64,000 bases of DNA from Lepidostoma basale (taxonomy: Eukaryota; Arthropoda; Insecta; Trichoptera; Lepidostomatidae). Below the pieces are notes generated by a model. That model saw only the letters and a program-made list of their open reading frames with translations, was not told where the DNA came from and ran no database searches. Location: assembly GCA_022606425.2 (NCBI GenBank), contig JAHDVF020001465.1, forward strand, positions 682,001-746,000, written 5' to 3'. The position numbers were made by a program, and so were the translations under genes. Positions 9,750-19,544 of the stretch are shown here, one piece after another. Position 1 is the first letter of the stretch; every line of letters begins with the position of its first letter.

Positions 9750-10205
9750 TCTGAAACGAAAAGTCTATAAAGCCTGCGTTCTGCCAGGTTGTACTTATGG
9801 TCTTGAAACTGTAACATTGTCCGAACAAAGTGCAGAGAAACAACAAGTGACCCAAAGAGCCATGGAAAGAGCCATGTTAGGAATAAACCTAAGCGACAGA
9901 GTCAGAAACGATACGATGAGAGAAAAAACAAATGTCACAGACATCATCTACCGGGTGGCGACTCTAAAATGGCAATAAGTAGGTCACGTAGCCAGCAAAA
10001 TGGACAAGAAGACTGCTGACTAGGAGACCGTGGACGGCAAAGAGAGGTGCAGGGCGACCGCAACTACGGTGGAAGGATGATCTGAACAGACACGTCGGAA
10101 TAACCTGGATGCAGTCTGTACAAGACAGAGTGACATGGAAGCGAATGGAGGAGGTCAATGTCCTGGAGTGGACGGGAATAGGCTGAGGAAGAAGAAGAAG
10201 AAAAA
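9750..10205 (+). mobile_element. LINE-C 3' part with AAG tail
   Basis: It encodes RKVYKACVLPGCTYGLETVTL, EKQQVTQRAMERAMLG, DRVRN and ATLKWQ, followed by a stop where W is expected. The rest is frameshifted. The tail is GAAGAAGAAG near 10188-10203. It is a parallel of 21400-21945 and 29795-30166. Confidence 0.8.
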
Positions 10206-10499
10206 CGTAAATTAAATAGTTTTAGCCAATTTCTTTAAGATCGAATACTTCATGAAATATAGTAATATTTTTAAAAACATATATGTAATCGATGTAATGT
10301 AAACGAGTATTTGTAAACGATTAATAGGGAGTTTAACAACAAGCATATGCTAGGAATGTCAGGGTTTACAAACTATGCACCAAACACATGAAAAATTACG
10401 AAATCGAAGAAAGATAAGATACATTTCCTTAGATCAAAAGAAATTGACGTTCTATCTGAACTGAAAGGTCTATTTATTTTATTACTCACATACTTATCA
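10206..10499. other. AT-rich spacer, no gene seen
   Basis: No repeat or coding signal seen. Confidence 0.4.
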
Positions 10500-10675
10500 G
10501 CCATATGTCGTCTACTGCTAAACGTAAGCCTCTCCCAAAGTATGTCACAGCCCCCTATCCATCACCACTTTTATCCATCCAGGTCCAACAATCCTTGATC
10601 CGTGAATGAGCGAGGCTGACAAGAGAGCGCCGCTGCGTCCTATAACAGCCTCGAGTAAGTGGTGGGCACCCCGTC
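10500..10675 (-). repeat. LINE 3' fragment and shared GC-richer repeat
   Basis: The part at 10505-10550 resembles a reversed RTE 3' end (the GCCTATGTCCAGCAGTGG motif seen at 23220 and 44605). The part at 10605-10670 is the inverted counterpart of 3400-3470. Confidence 0.35.
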
Positions 10676-10689
10676 TATGATATTATTAT

Positions 10690-10985
10690 TTTCGTTTTCT
10701 TCTTCTTCTTCTTCTTCTTCTCCTTACAGACCTTTGGTCTGTTCCTAAAATCTGGCTGGCCTCTCTTGGGAGGTTGACTCCCAGCTATCTCTCCATCTCT
10801 TCGGCGGTCTTCCGGGGGGACGGCAAACGGCAGGAATCTGATGCGCCACAGCGTGTGGGATTCTGGTGGGATCCATCCTCTGCACGTGCGCATTCCAGTA
10901 TCTTCTGCGTTGTCTGCCCCATCTCACGACATCCTCCACCTTGCAGATCTCGCAGATGGCCGCGTTCCTCACCCTCTCTCGAATA
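10690..10985 (-). mobile_element. LINE-G 3' end with AAG tail
   Basis: Minus coding: RNAAICEICKVEDVVRWGRQ, RRRYWNAHVQRMDPTRIPHA, GRPPKRWRDSWES, then stop. The CTT-repeat on plus at 10698-10722 is its AAG tail. It is a relative of LINE-B. Confidence 0.8.
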
Positions 10986-11112
10986 GTCCTTCCTCGTATA
11001 TTTTCTTTTTGATTCTTATAAATTTTAATAAAGAAGAAAGAAAATCAATTCTACTGTGTTTATGTCTCAAGTCAATCAGTTTAAATAAAAAGTTGTATGA
11101 TTTTTTTGTAGA

Positions 11113-11340
11113 CACCCTGTAGCAAACGTCAAATATCGGATTACCCTAGCGGCGCGTGCCTTCGATAAACGAATAAATTCCCGACCAATCACATCGCAGC
11201 GACCGTGCGGGGCCACGTTCCTCCATAGAGCCCCGCGACAGTGGCGGATATGGCGGGTGTGGTTTATCTGGGGATTAGTGCGTGTTATCTGATTGGCAGC
11301 CACGTGCCGCTAATGGCGCAGTTTGCGACGATTTCGAATT
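11113..11340. other. CpG-richer island in AT-rich DNA, unknown
   Basis: GC content and CpG count are clearly above the flanks, with motifs such as GCGGCGCGTGCC and CACGTGCCGC. Neither strand gives a recognisable protein; the minus frame at 11076-11303 (75 codons) has no family resemblance. It could be a promoter or exon remnant, or an unknown repeat. It has no second copy in this window. Confidence 0.35.
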
Positions 11341-11439
11341 TCGAACATGCCTTTCGAATATCGCAAAGACGGAATGTCTTATTCCATAAACGGTAAAGAT
11401 TTTTGAATTCGAATATCGAAGATGCCTCTTCTTATTTTT

Positions 11440-11620
11440 CTTATTCTTTTATTATTATTTTGTTGAATCGCTCTTTAAATCATTACAGCACGACCCAAAT
11501 CGATGTAAAGAGTATAGCTATCATATTGATTCTCGTGACATGATATAGGTAGCTAATCTATCGCTATTATATTGTCACGTGAATTCTACATCAGACCAAA
11601 GATAGTGTGACAATCACCTG
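11440..11620 (-). mobile_element. SINE, 3' two-thirds
   Basis: It shares the body ATTGTCACGTGAATTCTA and the far 3' part (TTTAAAGAGCGATTCAACAAAATAAT on minus, split here) with 61150-61345. The tRNA-like head is lost at about 11620. The tail is an AATAAT-type repeat. Confidence 0.7.
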
Positions 11621-12384
11621 GATATCCCTCTGGAGTCTCGTGCATCATAATCTTGGGGATCCTCGCTGAGTCCTGAATGTATTAAATAAAGCCAATATCA
11701 TAGACATTAACATTATTTTAACTATTTTTTTTTTCATTTTGAATATGTATTGTATACCTCTAAAAAAACACCCTATATATTTCTTCTGTTCGGGCAAATG
11801 TTGTTGAACTCCTCCTAAACGGCTGGACCGATTTTGATGAAATTGTTTGTGTGTATTTGAATGGGTCCCTGGTAACCGTTTAGTGTCAAACGTCATTTGG
11901 TGAATTATCGATAATTCAAATATCGAAAAAATGTTTGCTGAACCAGCTAATAGCAGACAAGCCAACGTTCGGGTAGGACAATGTCTGTCGTATCCGATAG
12001 TTTAATATAATTTTCTTTTTGTATGTAGATATGTCTATTTGAATTTATACTTCAATTTTAGCCATATTGATACATTCGCGACTCTTGCATTGTTAAAGTG
12101 TCACATTGCTTATCATTGAATTCGAATTTCGAAGGGTGAATGAGTATCAACTTCGGCAATTTCCGCCACCCTTCGCGTAATCGTTTTTCCACTCGGCGTC
12201 ACATGTGCTCTAATCTCAGAGCGGACACGTGACAGGAAGCGATGTTTTATCCTACTATTTTAATTTCCGGTTTCATATTTTATAAGGCTGAAATAAAATT
12301 GCAGATTGATCCATTTTAGATGAGTAAGGACGAAAAAAAGGGAATTAAAAATATTATTTGATTTAAAAGATTATAAATTTCGAA
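11621..12384. other. No gene recognised; one possible Helitron-like motif
   Basis: The stretch ACGGCTGGACCGATTTTGAT near 11820-11840 is familiar from dispersed insect repeats (often Helitron or LTR debris). No ends could be fixed. The rest is AT-rich. Confidence 0.25.
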
Positions 12385-12592
12385 CACTAGATCCAGAAGA
12401 AGATACTGGAGGGACCATGTAGCCAGAATGGGTCATATACAGCCGCTTATGAAATCCCCTCTGGATGCCGTCTACCTGGAAGACCACCTAAGAGATAGGG
12501 GGACAGCTGGTCCTCATTATCCCAGGAGGCATGACTTCTGTTCCACAGATCGTCAGATCTATTGAAAGAAGAAGAAGAAGAACAAAACCAAC
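12385..12592 (+). mobile_element. LINE-G 3' fragment with AAG tail
   Basis: It encodes RRRYWRDHVARMGHIQPL, then frameshifts, and ends in AAGAAGAAGAAGAA at about 12567-12580. Confidence 0.6.
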
Positions 12593-12637
12593 GAAAAAAA
12601 TATGTTTTCTTCATAATTTAAATCCAGTGAATCCAGT

Positions 12638-13320
12638 GCCAATGAAAGTATTATGAACAAAATAATTAAAAGATCATTAAGATGGTTTAGCATTTGAAAT
12701 GTGGCTCCATCGCCGAATACTCAGAGTTCCCTGGAGATACATGGTTACCAATACCGAAGTTCTGAGGCGAGCTAGAGTTGACAGGGAACTGTTATCAACT
12801 ATCAAGGTTCGAAAGATCTCACATCTGGGTCATATACTGCGTGGGGAAAAGTACCACCTTCTGATATTGGAGGGGAAATTTGAGGGACGCCGAGGGCCCG
12901 GTAGGAGACAAATGTCCTGCCTGCGAAACGTGAGGGAGTGGACCAGCATCCGAAGTGTGGAGGATCGGTTCTGGGCAGCGCAGGACAGGGATAGGTTCGC
13001 CGAGGTGATCGCCGGCGTTGGGGGGACCCGACAGGGCACTTGAAGAAGAAGAGGAAGAATATGGTTTGAACACATAGAAAGAATTAATGAAGAAAGAATG
13101 GTAAAATAAGTATATGTTAACGATGTAAACGGAACTAGAAATAGAGCAAGACCGAGGAAAACGTGGTACGATCAAATAAAACAAAGTTCGAATGTCGTGA
13201 CACGATGTATGAATGTTTAGGAAGATAGAGAAGTACGTCAGGTGAGAACAGTGTGGGGGTCCATTATTTCTGCGTATCCCTTCGGAGAGACGGCATGATG
13301 GTAAGATAGTTAGTTAGTTC
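12638..13320 (+). mobile_element. LINE-A copy split by LINE-E
   Basis: Part one (12638-12688) covers VMNKIIKRSLRWF. Part two (13061-13320) resumes with WFEHIERINEERMVK and runs to the AYPFGETA-type end and GTTAGTTAG tail. The interrupting LINE-E has the 7-bp direct repeat ATGGTTT on both sides (12682-12688 and 13061-13067). Confidence 0.85.
12689..13060 (+). mobile_element. LINE-E 3' end, best copy
   Basis: The open frame 12699-13043 encodes MWLHRRILRVPWRYMVTN, EVLRRARVDRELLSTIKV, GHILRGEKYHLL, GRRGPGRRQMSCLRN and AGVGGTRQGT, then stop and an AAGAAGAAGAG tail. The frame is intact over 114 codons but has only the segment after the RT domain, so it cannot function alone. Confidence 0.85.
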
Positions 13321-13559
13321 ATATATTTTTTTAAAATACTGTTACTTTTTATCCTACTGAATAAGTGGATTTAATTTTTTTTGATTTATTAATTGCGATT
13401 ATTTCTGCTATTTTTTTTTAAATATTTATAATTTCAATCAATATTAAAAGTTGTTTTCTAAATGTTTACGGTATATTTCTATTGCAGTGGTCATTAGTTT
13501 TGTCCAGGGCAATAATATTTTTTATTACGAATATAAGAATTTAGTAATAATAATTTTGT
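13321..13559. other. AT-rich spacer, no gene seen
   Basis: No repeat or coding signal seen. Confidence 0.4.
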
Positions 13560-13735
13560 TAAATTAAAAAACTTTGTTTTATGTATCACAATTGTATTTT
13601 ATTTTTCGCTATTATGTTATGTATTATTATGTTGACATCATCAGGTGTTACAATGAAAATTTGTAACACCTGATGATTTCACAAAGGGCGAAACAGCTGT
13701 CGCGAAAAATAAAATACAATTGTGCAATAAAACAA
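13560..13735. mobile_element. Fold-back Penelope-type terminal repeat (family d)
   Basis: Inverted arms share AACTTTGTTTTAT, ACAATTGTATTTTATTTTTCGC and GTAACACCTGATGAT, centred near 13656. The same terminal sequence lies beside the Penelope GIY-YIG remnant at 31730-31830 and at 50985-51125. Confidence 0.65.
13663..13705 (+). ncRNA. Hammerhead-like motif, family d, stem II broken
   Basis: CTGATGA at 13670-13676, GAAA at 13690-13693, stem III CAGCTG and triplet GTC follow. The intervening stem II bases no longer pair as they do in the intact relative at 50990-51045. It is probably inactive. Confidence 0.4.
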
Positions 13736-13773
13736 AGTTTTTTAATTTAACAGTTTATAATGTTAAAGCATCA

Positions 13774-13962
13774 TTGTGGCACGATCAAATAAATCAAATT
13801 TTGAATGTCGGCCATGTGAGGAGTCAGAGAAATCGACGCGCGTGCATGAAACGATGTATGAATGTTGAGGAATCGAGCGAAATATGTCCGGAAAGAAAAG
13901 TGTGGTGGTCTATTTTTTCTGCCTACCCCTTCGGGGATACGGCGTGATGGTTAGTTAGTTAA
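13774..13962 (+). mobile_element. LINE-A 3' end
   Basis: The frame to 13947 encodes WHDQINQILNVGHVRSQRN, RACMKRCMNVEESSEIC and AYPFGDTA, then stop. The hairpin loop codon is TTC. A short GTTAGTTAG tail follows. Confidence 0.85.
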
Positions 13963-13970
13963 GTATCTTA

Positions 13971-14474
13971 GTGTTTTGTCTGTATAACTCCTTAGTCAGT
14001 AGCAGACTCGAGGGAGGTGCCGTGATATGGAGTCCTCATGAGGCTCAGTATTCTCTCATGTTGGAGAGGGTTCAAAAGAAATTCTTGAGGGCCCTCTACA
14101 TGAGAGAGTACGGGGTATATCCTTGGCTCTATCCAACGGCATTTCTCTTGGGTATGCTGGGGTATAACTCCCTCCAACTGAGGAGGGAAGGATTACTATC
14201 AACACGTTTTTTCAAACTGATTCGGGGCTCTATTGAGAACCCCTATGTTCTGGAGCAAATAGGTATTTTTGTTCCTGATAACTACCTACGACAGCGCCGA
14301 CATCAATTGTTCTTTACTCCGTCACGCAGAACCAACCTGCCTTTGGTGATGCCAGTAGGAAGAGCAATTCGGATGCTGATTCTAATCATCTCGGATTTGG
14401 ACATTTTCAGTGTCAGTGAGGCAGTATTCATAAAAAAAATATTGCAAACTCTGGAAAGAGTACTGCCTCACTGA
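13971..14474 (+). pseudogene. LINE-D (CR1-like) RT C-terminal fragment, open over 167 codons
   Basis: It encodes the region after the RT domain of a CR1-like LINE: LVSSRLEGGAVIWSPHEAQY, ERVQKKFLRALYMREYG, YPTAFLLGMLGYNSLQLRR, FVPDNYLRQRRHQLF, LPLVMPVGRAIRM and a SVSEAVF end. It has no RT palm or endonuclease, so it is a 5'-truncated copy even though the frame is intact. The 3' untranslated region runs to about 14640 and ends in an AAATAAA-rich tail rather than TTTGA, so this is a subfamily (shared with 29035-29770). Confidence 0.8.
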
Positions 14475-14649
14475 CGTCGACATATTTGGATTCGTTCTGA
14501 TATGTATAATTTTTTTGGTCTCATGTTGTTTTGTTTTATTTTATCTTTATAATACCGTTTTGTATCCAAATGAGTCGCCTAAATGTTTTATCGTTTGTAA
14601 TGTCTCATTTGTGTATAATGTATAAATAAAAAAAAATAAAAAAAACAAT

Positions 14650-14900
14650 AGACTATAATAATTTTGTTATTGAAAAGGTTGACAGCCTCTGATTTCTCCA
14701 CACAGCCGGTGTCGCGCACCAGACTTGGTTTAGGAATGTGTGGGCGTGTCAGGGGAGCCCAACCTTCCCGCAGATGGGGCCTGTTACGGGCGGGGCGGAC
14801 CGGTAACAGGATGTGCACGGTACGCCGACGGAGGCCGGCCGTGTTTTACGACCGCTGCATACTTGCTTAATGAAGATGTACCGAGATACGAAAATAAGAT
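14650..14900. other. GC-rich island with 68-codon frame, unknown
   Basis: A markedly GC-rich block (14690-14850) contains GGCGGGGCGGACC and CGGAGGCCGGCC. The plus frame 14664-14870 has Arg-rich RTRLGLGMCGRVRGAQPSRR and CTVRRRRPAVF; the composition alone can give Arg-rich frames. No family is recognised. Confidence 0.3.
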
Positions 14901-15280
14901 CTGATTGCATATGTAAAATTATGTATATGTTCTAAAGTGTTCCCACAATGTATGAATATGTGATCAAAGACCGTGGTATTCATTTACTATTTAATATTTA
15001 TCTAATATTTATTTCATTATTTTTTTATTTTATCCAAGTAATTCGCCCGTACTATATATTGGTATTTAAACAATTTATTAATTATCTAATGTTAAATTTT
15101 TTGTATACTTAAACACTCCCATTTATTTAAAAAATAAAATAAAAATAAAATATCAAACATTCATTTCATAAAGATAATGGCGTTGAAATTTTACATGTAA
15201 TAATAGAAATATAACTTAAAACAATCTCGAAATTTTTAAAATTAAAAGTAAAGAAAATATTATAAATAATCAGCATTTGA
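14901..15280. other. AT-rich spacer, no gene seen
   Basis: Very AT-rich with AAATAAAATAAAA runs. Nothing recognised. Confidence 0.4.
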
Positions 15281-15421
15281 GATTCTGTCGTATATCGTTC
15301 TATCACACATACGTTTTAGGGATCTCATCTCTACCGCATTTATTCTGCTCTCATCCTTCTTCTGCCAGTTCCATGTTTCGCTTCTTAAACATTAGGGTTG
15401 GGATAAGAACTCCATTGTGAA
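15281..15421 (-). mobile_element. LINE-A internal fragment
   Basis: The reverse of TMEFLSQP-type, KHETWNWQKKDESRINAVEM and RSLKRMCDRTIYDRISN coding. It ends abruptly at both sides. Confidence 0.7.
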
Positions 15422-15459
15422 AAAATATTGGATCTATCCAGACTTCCTCTCATTTTGTT

Positions 15460-15566
15460 GCATGGTCGATCCCAAGGTAGACCACCAGAAAGATGGATCG
15501 ACAGCTGGAAATTCCTTAGGAAAGAAACAGGCCACAAGTCCTACACTAAGAAGAAGAAGAAGAGAC
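15460..15566 (+). mobile_element. LINE-F 3' end with AAG tail
   Basis: Resembles 17700-17825: RKMDRQLEIP in one frame, then AAGAAGAAGAAGAAG at 15549-15563. Confidence 0.45.
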
Positions 15567-15700
15567 GATGAATTATTCTATGGGCATACTAGAAAAATTC
15601 TGAACGAACAGTGGAGTCATCGAACGATGCGAAAGGAGGAACGTATAGACAAAGACTGAGGAAAGCGTGGAACTACCAAGTCGGAAAATCGACAAGAAGA
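15567..15700 (+). mobile_element. LINE-A fragment
   Basis: Weak match to the WFGHMERM to KTWHDQ segment, with deletions. A later short piece of the same family (RACMSRC-like) lies at 15866-15955. Confidence 0.4.
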
Positions 15701-15866
15701 TAATTGACTTTGGAGAGTATATTGTATTCCTAATGTCGAACCATGTCTCATGCGTTCCTGGTATTATATGTTTACTATATTTAACCTGTTCTCAATAGAT
15801 GTCTTAAACTATAATTGTTGTTTGTAATATATTTTGAGAAAATGGACTGATTTGATTTGATTTGAA
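15700..15866 (+). mobile_element. LINE-D 3' untranslated end
   Basis: Contains ATGCGTTCCTGGTATTATAT, the CTCAATAGATG motif and the tail CTGATTTGATTTGATTTGA. Same end as 23740-23852. Confidence 0.8.
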
Positions 15867-15956
15867 ATCGAGATGCCTGCATGTCACGATGTTGATAAAT
15901 CGAGAGTAGTATGGGGTACAACGGTGATATTAGGGGCTATCCTCATGCTATATACT

Positions 15957-16275
15957 TCTTCTTCCTTTTTGTAGACCTATGTGATCTGTTCTCCAGAGTG
16001 TTGCTCCTCCTGTAAGGTCCCATGAGGCTGATTATGCAATGCAATATAGGGGAGTCTGGTGGTGTCCATTCTTTGAACATGACCGTACCAGTCCCTTTTT
16101 CGCTGTCTGCTCCATCTTATTATATCCTCAACCTCACATAGGTATCTTATTCTGATGTTTCTCACGAGATCTCTCAGTGTCTTGTCTGCTATCGTCCTCA
16201 GTGTCTTCATTTCGGAAGTCCTAAAAACATGTTTGGTCCTTACTGTGTCCTGCCTTGCTTCGACGATGCTATATA
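15957..16275 (-). mobile_element. LINE-B 3' end
   Basis: Minus coding: TFRTSEMKTLRTIADKTLRD, VEDIIRWSRQRKRDWYGH, VQRMDTTRLPYIALHNQPHG, then frame loss and a GAAGAAG tail at about 15957-15968. Orientation and content match 42693-43265. Confidence 0.85.
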
Positions 16276-16279
16276 CAAA

Positions 16280-16425
16280 AAGGGAAATTATTCCATGTCA
16301 ACGAACGCTGATAGGACGATCGTATTTTCTTTGTTTTATTAGACTTTGCTGGAATTGCAATATTGTAGGCTTTGGTTTCCACTGATCGGAGTGAATATAG
16401 CCTTTCCGTTGGCATAAATGTCATG
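16280..16425 (-). mobile_element. LINE-J fragment
   Basis: Matches 55050-55083 around ACTGATCGGAGTGAA and CCTTTCCGTTGGCA. It is directly adjacent to LINE-B, as at 55083. Confidence 0.45.
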
Positions 16426-16487
16426 CATAAGTTCGAAATTTACGCTGGTACTCTCTGTTGTCAAGCCTTAAAAACTGTTAAAACACA

Positions 16488-17096
16488 GGGATTAATTGTA
16501 TCTCAATAGAGACGAAGATGCAGATTGTTTTCTGGGAACAGAAGGTGGTGGCCGAGGCGCTTACAGGACTTATGACCTGTCATTGGTTGGGTTGAGCGAT
16601 AGCTTCACGTTTAACAACATTCCCCATTCCGCCGTTATGACCACCACGTCTGACAAACTTTTTGGAACTTGTATATATGGTAGGTTTCTACACCTATTTT
16701 CACATTTTTATGTTCACTCTACACTAGCGTCATCTATATTAAGATTAGAAAGCATTAAGCAGAAAACCTTTATTAATGTACTGTGAAAGTCTATGCAAAT
16801 CATACAGTACTAGATTTCGCCTGGAGATGTCTCTCCAATTTTTTGCCTGCATGTACCAGTTATATTTATACATAAAAATGTGAAAATAGGTGTAGAAACC
16901 TACCATATATACAAGTTCCAAAAAGTTTGTCAGACGTGGTGGTCATAACGGCGGAATGGGGAATGTTGTTAAACGTGAAGCGATCGCTCAACCCAACCAA
17001 TGACAGGTCATAAGTCCTGTAAGCGCCTCGGCCACCACCTTCTGTTCCCAGAAAACAATCTGCATCTTCGTCTCTATTGAGATACAATTAATCCTT
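16488..17096. repeat. Repeat X, near-perfect inverted pair
   Basis: Two copies of the X end face each other (about 16490-16712 plus, 16874-17095 minus), separated by about 160 bp. They match nearly base for base, including TTGTATCTCAATAGAGACG and GGTAGGTTTCTACACCTATT. Open frames within them (16496-16786, 16866-17087) follow from this identity and do not resemble a known protein. Confidence 0.85.
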
Positions 17097-17099
17097 GTA

Positions 17100-17190
17100 A
17101 AATAAAAATAGTTTATCCGCAATGGGTGAAATCCAGTATTTGTCTACAAGAATTTGTATACATTCAAAATGTTGTTGTTAAAACACAATT
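17100..17190 (-). repeat. Repeat X, opposite end, head-to-tail with the previous copy
   Basis: TTATCCGCAATGGGTGAAAT is the other terminus of X. It directly follows the ATACAATTAATCC terminus at 17095. The same junction of X ends occurs at 52935-52970. Confidence 0.7.
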
Positions 17191-17498
17191 TATATTTTAT
17201 TCGCTCCTGGATTCTGCCCCGTTAAAGTTCTTTCAGGAGTGGTGTGATACGACAGATTTTTTTGTGAGCCTATATTCAATCGGGCAGTAGCATTGAATGC
17301 GGTTTGTATCCTGCTCAATTGATTATTTGGTAATCCAGCATACATCGCATATGCAATAATCTAAACGTAACACCACAAATGAATTTATTAGTGTCCTAGG
17401 TTCATCAAACGGTAAATATCTCCTAATAAGTTTCGTTTTATAAGTGCTTATCATAATACGGAATGCTTTCTATTACAATTACACAAACAACAAAAACA
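17191..17498. other. Possible decayed LINE fragment on minus
   Basis: Minus translation near 17200-17300 gives short RT-C-terminal-like words but no clear family. Treated as unassigned. Confidence 0.25.
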
Positions 17499-17590
17499 AA
17501 CCATCACGCCGTTTCCAGGAGTAGAAGGACCCCCTGAATCCTCTTTCCTGATACACATCTCTAACTCTAGAAACACGGATATTCAAAGGT
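17499..17590 (-). mobile_element. LINE-A 3' end, degenerate, GTT-type tail
   Basis: Plus-strand AACAAACAACAAAAACAAACC precedes the CATCACGCCG signature of the LINE-A end; the hairpin is partly deleted. Confidence 0.6.
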
Positions 17591-17594
17591 TATA

Positions 17595-17830
17595 CAAAAT
17601 CAAGGATATTCTAAGATAGGCACGGTAAAGAATGTTGTGGAATAAACATGTGAACAGAATGTCAGATTTGAGGGCCGTAAGAGCAGCAAGAAACGGTTTA
17701 CCTAAATGAAGTAAACCTCAGGGACGACTCGCAAAGAAATGGAAAGATAACTGACAGTCCACTTCTCAGGAAGGAACTTGATAAAGGGAATAACAAGACC
17801 GAATTCATGTAGAAGAAGATGTTTTCCTTG
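17595..17830 (+). mobile_element. LINE-F 3' end
   Basis: WNKHVNRMSDLRAVRAARNG, then GRLAKKWKDN and an AAGAAG end. A stop lies at PK*SKPQG. Confidence 0.6.
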
Positions 17831-18129
17831 GAATGTAGAGCGGAAGAAAGTTGTCTGAACATAATAATGAAACTATCACTACGTTAGTTTGGACAGATGT
17901 AGTCCTAAAGACTTACAGAATATCATCAATGTTTCTTAGTCCATCACTAGTAATAGTTTATGATTTCTTTTAATTCTGTAAGTCTCATCCTAAATTAATA
18001 CTAACAAGCTTAGGGTTTCGAATTGTCAGTAGGGTCGTGGCGAGTCACGTCTTGCTGGAGGGTGTGATTCTATAAAATGCTGCGAAAGGCCCAGTTGCAT
18101 TCCACCGGCAACACTACTGATTAGTCCAA
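17831..18129. other. No gene recognised
   Basis: The stretch 17840-17900 has weak LINE-A likeness (ECRAEESCLN). The rest is unassigned. Confidence 0.3.
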
Positions 18130-18466
18130 CTCGTTAGCGTCCCTGTCGCGAACCCCGGGCAATGGGGTCACACTCATAACCGTGTGATCATAGCAGATAA
18201 CGAGGGGATGAAAGGCGAGTTTCTGGCGTTTCCAAAATAGATTCAACCAGCTAAGGTAAGGTAACCCCGACAGAAAAATCCACCAGAGATGGCAACGGGA
18301 AACCACTCTGGTCACCTTTTCCCAGGAATCACTATGGCAAAAAAGAGTGGACAGGAATAACAAGAGTTCAGAACCTGTTCCAAATGGCGCAGGATAGAGA
18401 TGCCTTTGCTGTAGTGATCGCCAACGTTGGGGGGACCTGACACGGCACCGAAAGAAGAAGAAGAAG
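18130..18466 (+). mobile_element. LINE-E relative, 3' end with AAG tail
   Basis: The end reads RVQNLFQMAQDRDAFAVVIA then NVGGT and stop, parallel to LINE-E AQDRDRFAEVIANVGGT, followed by AAGAAGAAGAAG. The upstream half (18130-18350) is non-coding. Confidence 0.65.
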
Positions 18467-18468
18467 CT

Positions 18469-18775
18469 TAGAGTTACACAAAGAGCAACGAATAAAGCCA
18501 TGTTGTGTATCAGCCCGCGGGACAGTGTCTAAAATGAGCACATACGAGTCATCAAGGTGGCCGCAACCCTTAAGTGCCGATGGGCTGGACATGACCCAGA
18601 TGAAAAGTGGACAAAGCGATTACTGTGCTAGTATCAAAGAATGTCAGGTAATGGAGTTGAGCGTCCACAGTTGCGATGGCATGACGACATCCGGAAGAGT
18701 GGGAGAAGTGACTGGATGCAGATCGCCTAAGATCGAACAGAGTGGAATACGCGAGAGGAGACCTACATCATACAT
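18469..18775 (+). mobile_element. LINE-C relative, C-terminal part
   Basis: LRVTQRATNKAMLCISPRDS, a stop, then LKCRWAGHDPDEKWTKRLL and QLRWHDDIRKSGRSDWMQ. It is divergent from the other LINE-C copies. Confidence 0.7.
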
Positions 18776-18974
18776 TATATAAAACAAAGAAGTAAAGCTA
18801 TTTATTACGAACTCGCACATGCTTCGCTTCTGTTCAGAAGTTTTACAATATCGTTTACTTTGTAATGAGACAATTTTGCGAACACTGTGAAGTTTTCAAA
18901 CTTAGGTACCGTACAACACATTCAGCTCCAATTTATTTATTTGGATCACTTTTTCTGCAGAACGGCTTTGATTT

Positions 18975-19130
18975 ATTATGATATAGTAAAATTATAGGGT
19001 ATCCCCTTGCCCTCAGAGAAGGCAAGGGGATACCACTCTGGATATTTTCCCCCAGGTCATCACTATGAACAAGGGTGATAGTCAACGTTAGCCAGACCTG
19101 ACAGGACACAGAAAGAAGAAGAAGAAAATT
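18975..19130 (+). mobile_element. LINE-E relative 3' end with a 14-bp perfect hairpin
   Basis: It shares the ATCACTATG and GACAGGACAC ends with 18340-18450, with an AAG tail at 19109-19124. GGTATCCCCTTGCC (18998-19011) and its exact reverse complement (19021-19034) enclose a 9-base loop. Confidence 0.6.
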
Positions 19131-19544
19131 AAGTACCAAAAACAAACCAAAAAAAATAAGTGTACAGTTTCATTCTATAAAATATACATATAACAAGAAA
19201 CTGCATTTTTTACTGGATTTCACTTCAATCATTCAATTGAAATGTTTTTGTAAGATAATCTTTTTATCTTCCCAAGTCACAGATGCCTCCATGATGGCAA
19301 AAATTCTATTCAACAAACATTTTCTATATTTCACACCTGATAAAATCATTCTTAACTACCCAATTATTATTTGTTCTCGTATATTCACCTTTATTATACC
19401 CTACGTATATAAACAAAAAACTTTCCGAAAAATAATTACTGTCGAAACCTTGTTTAAAAATTAGAGAAGCAGCACTGAACTAATGGATGGAAAAACCAAT
19501 GGGGAGACCAACCAGAAGACCAACATATATATCATATTATACTT
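19131..19544. other. AT-rich spacer, no gene seen
   Basis: Only a 75-codon low-complexity frame. Nothing recognised. Confidence 0.4.

Noticed and set aside
14664..14870. Arg-rich 68-codon frame as a small protein gene
   Set aside because: Arg-rich translation is expected from GC-rich DNA; no recognisable motif or splice context.
16496..17087. Open frames (MYLNRDEDADCFLG...) repeated in both X arms as a possible conserved protein
   Set aside because: The frames are similar because the DNA arms are near-identical; other X copies break the frame, and no family resemblance is seen.
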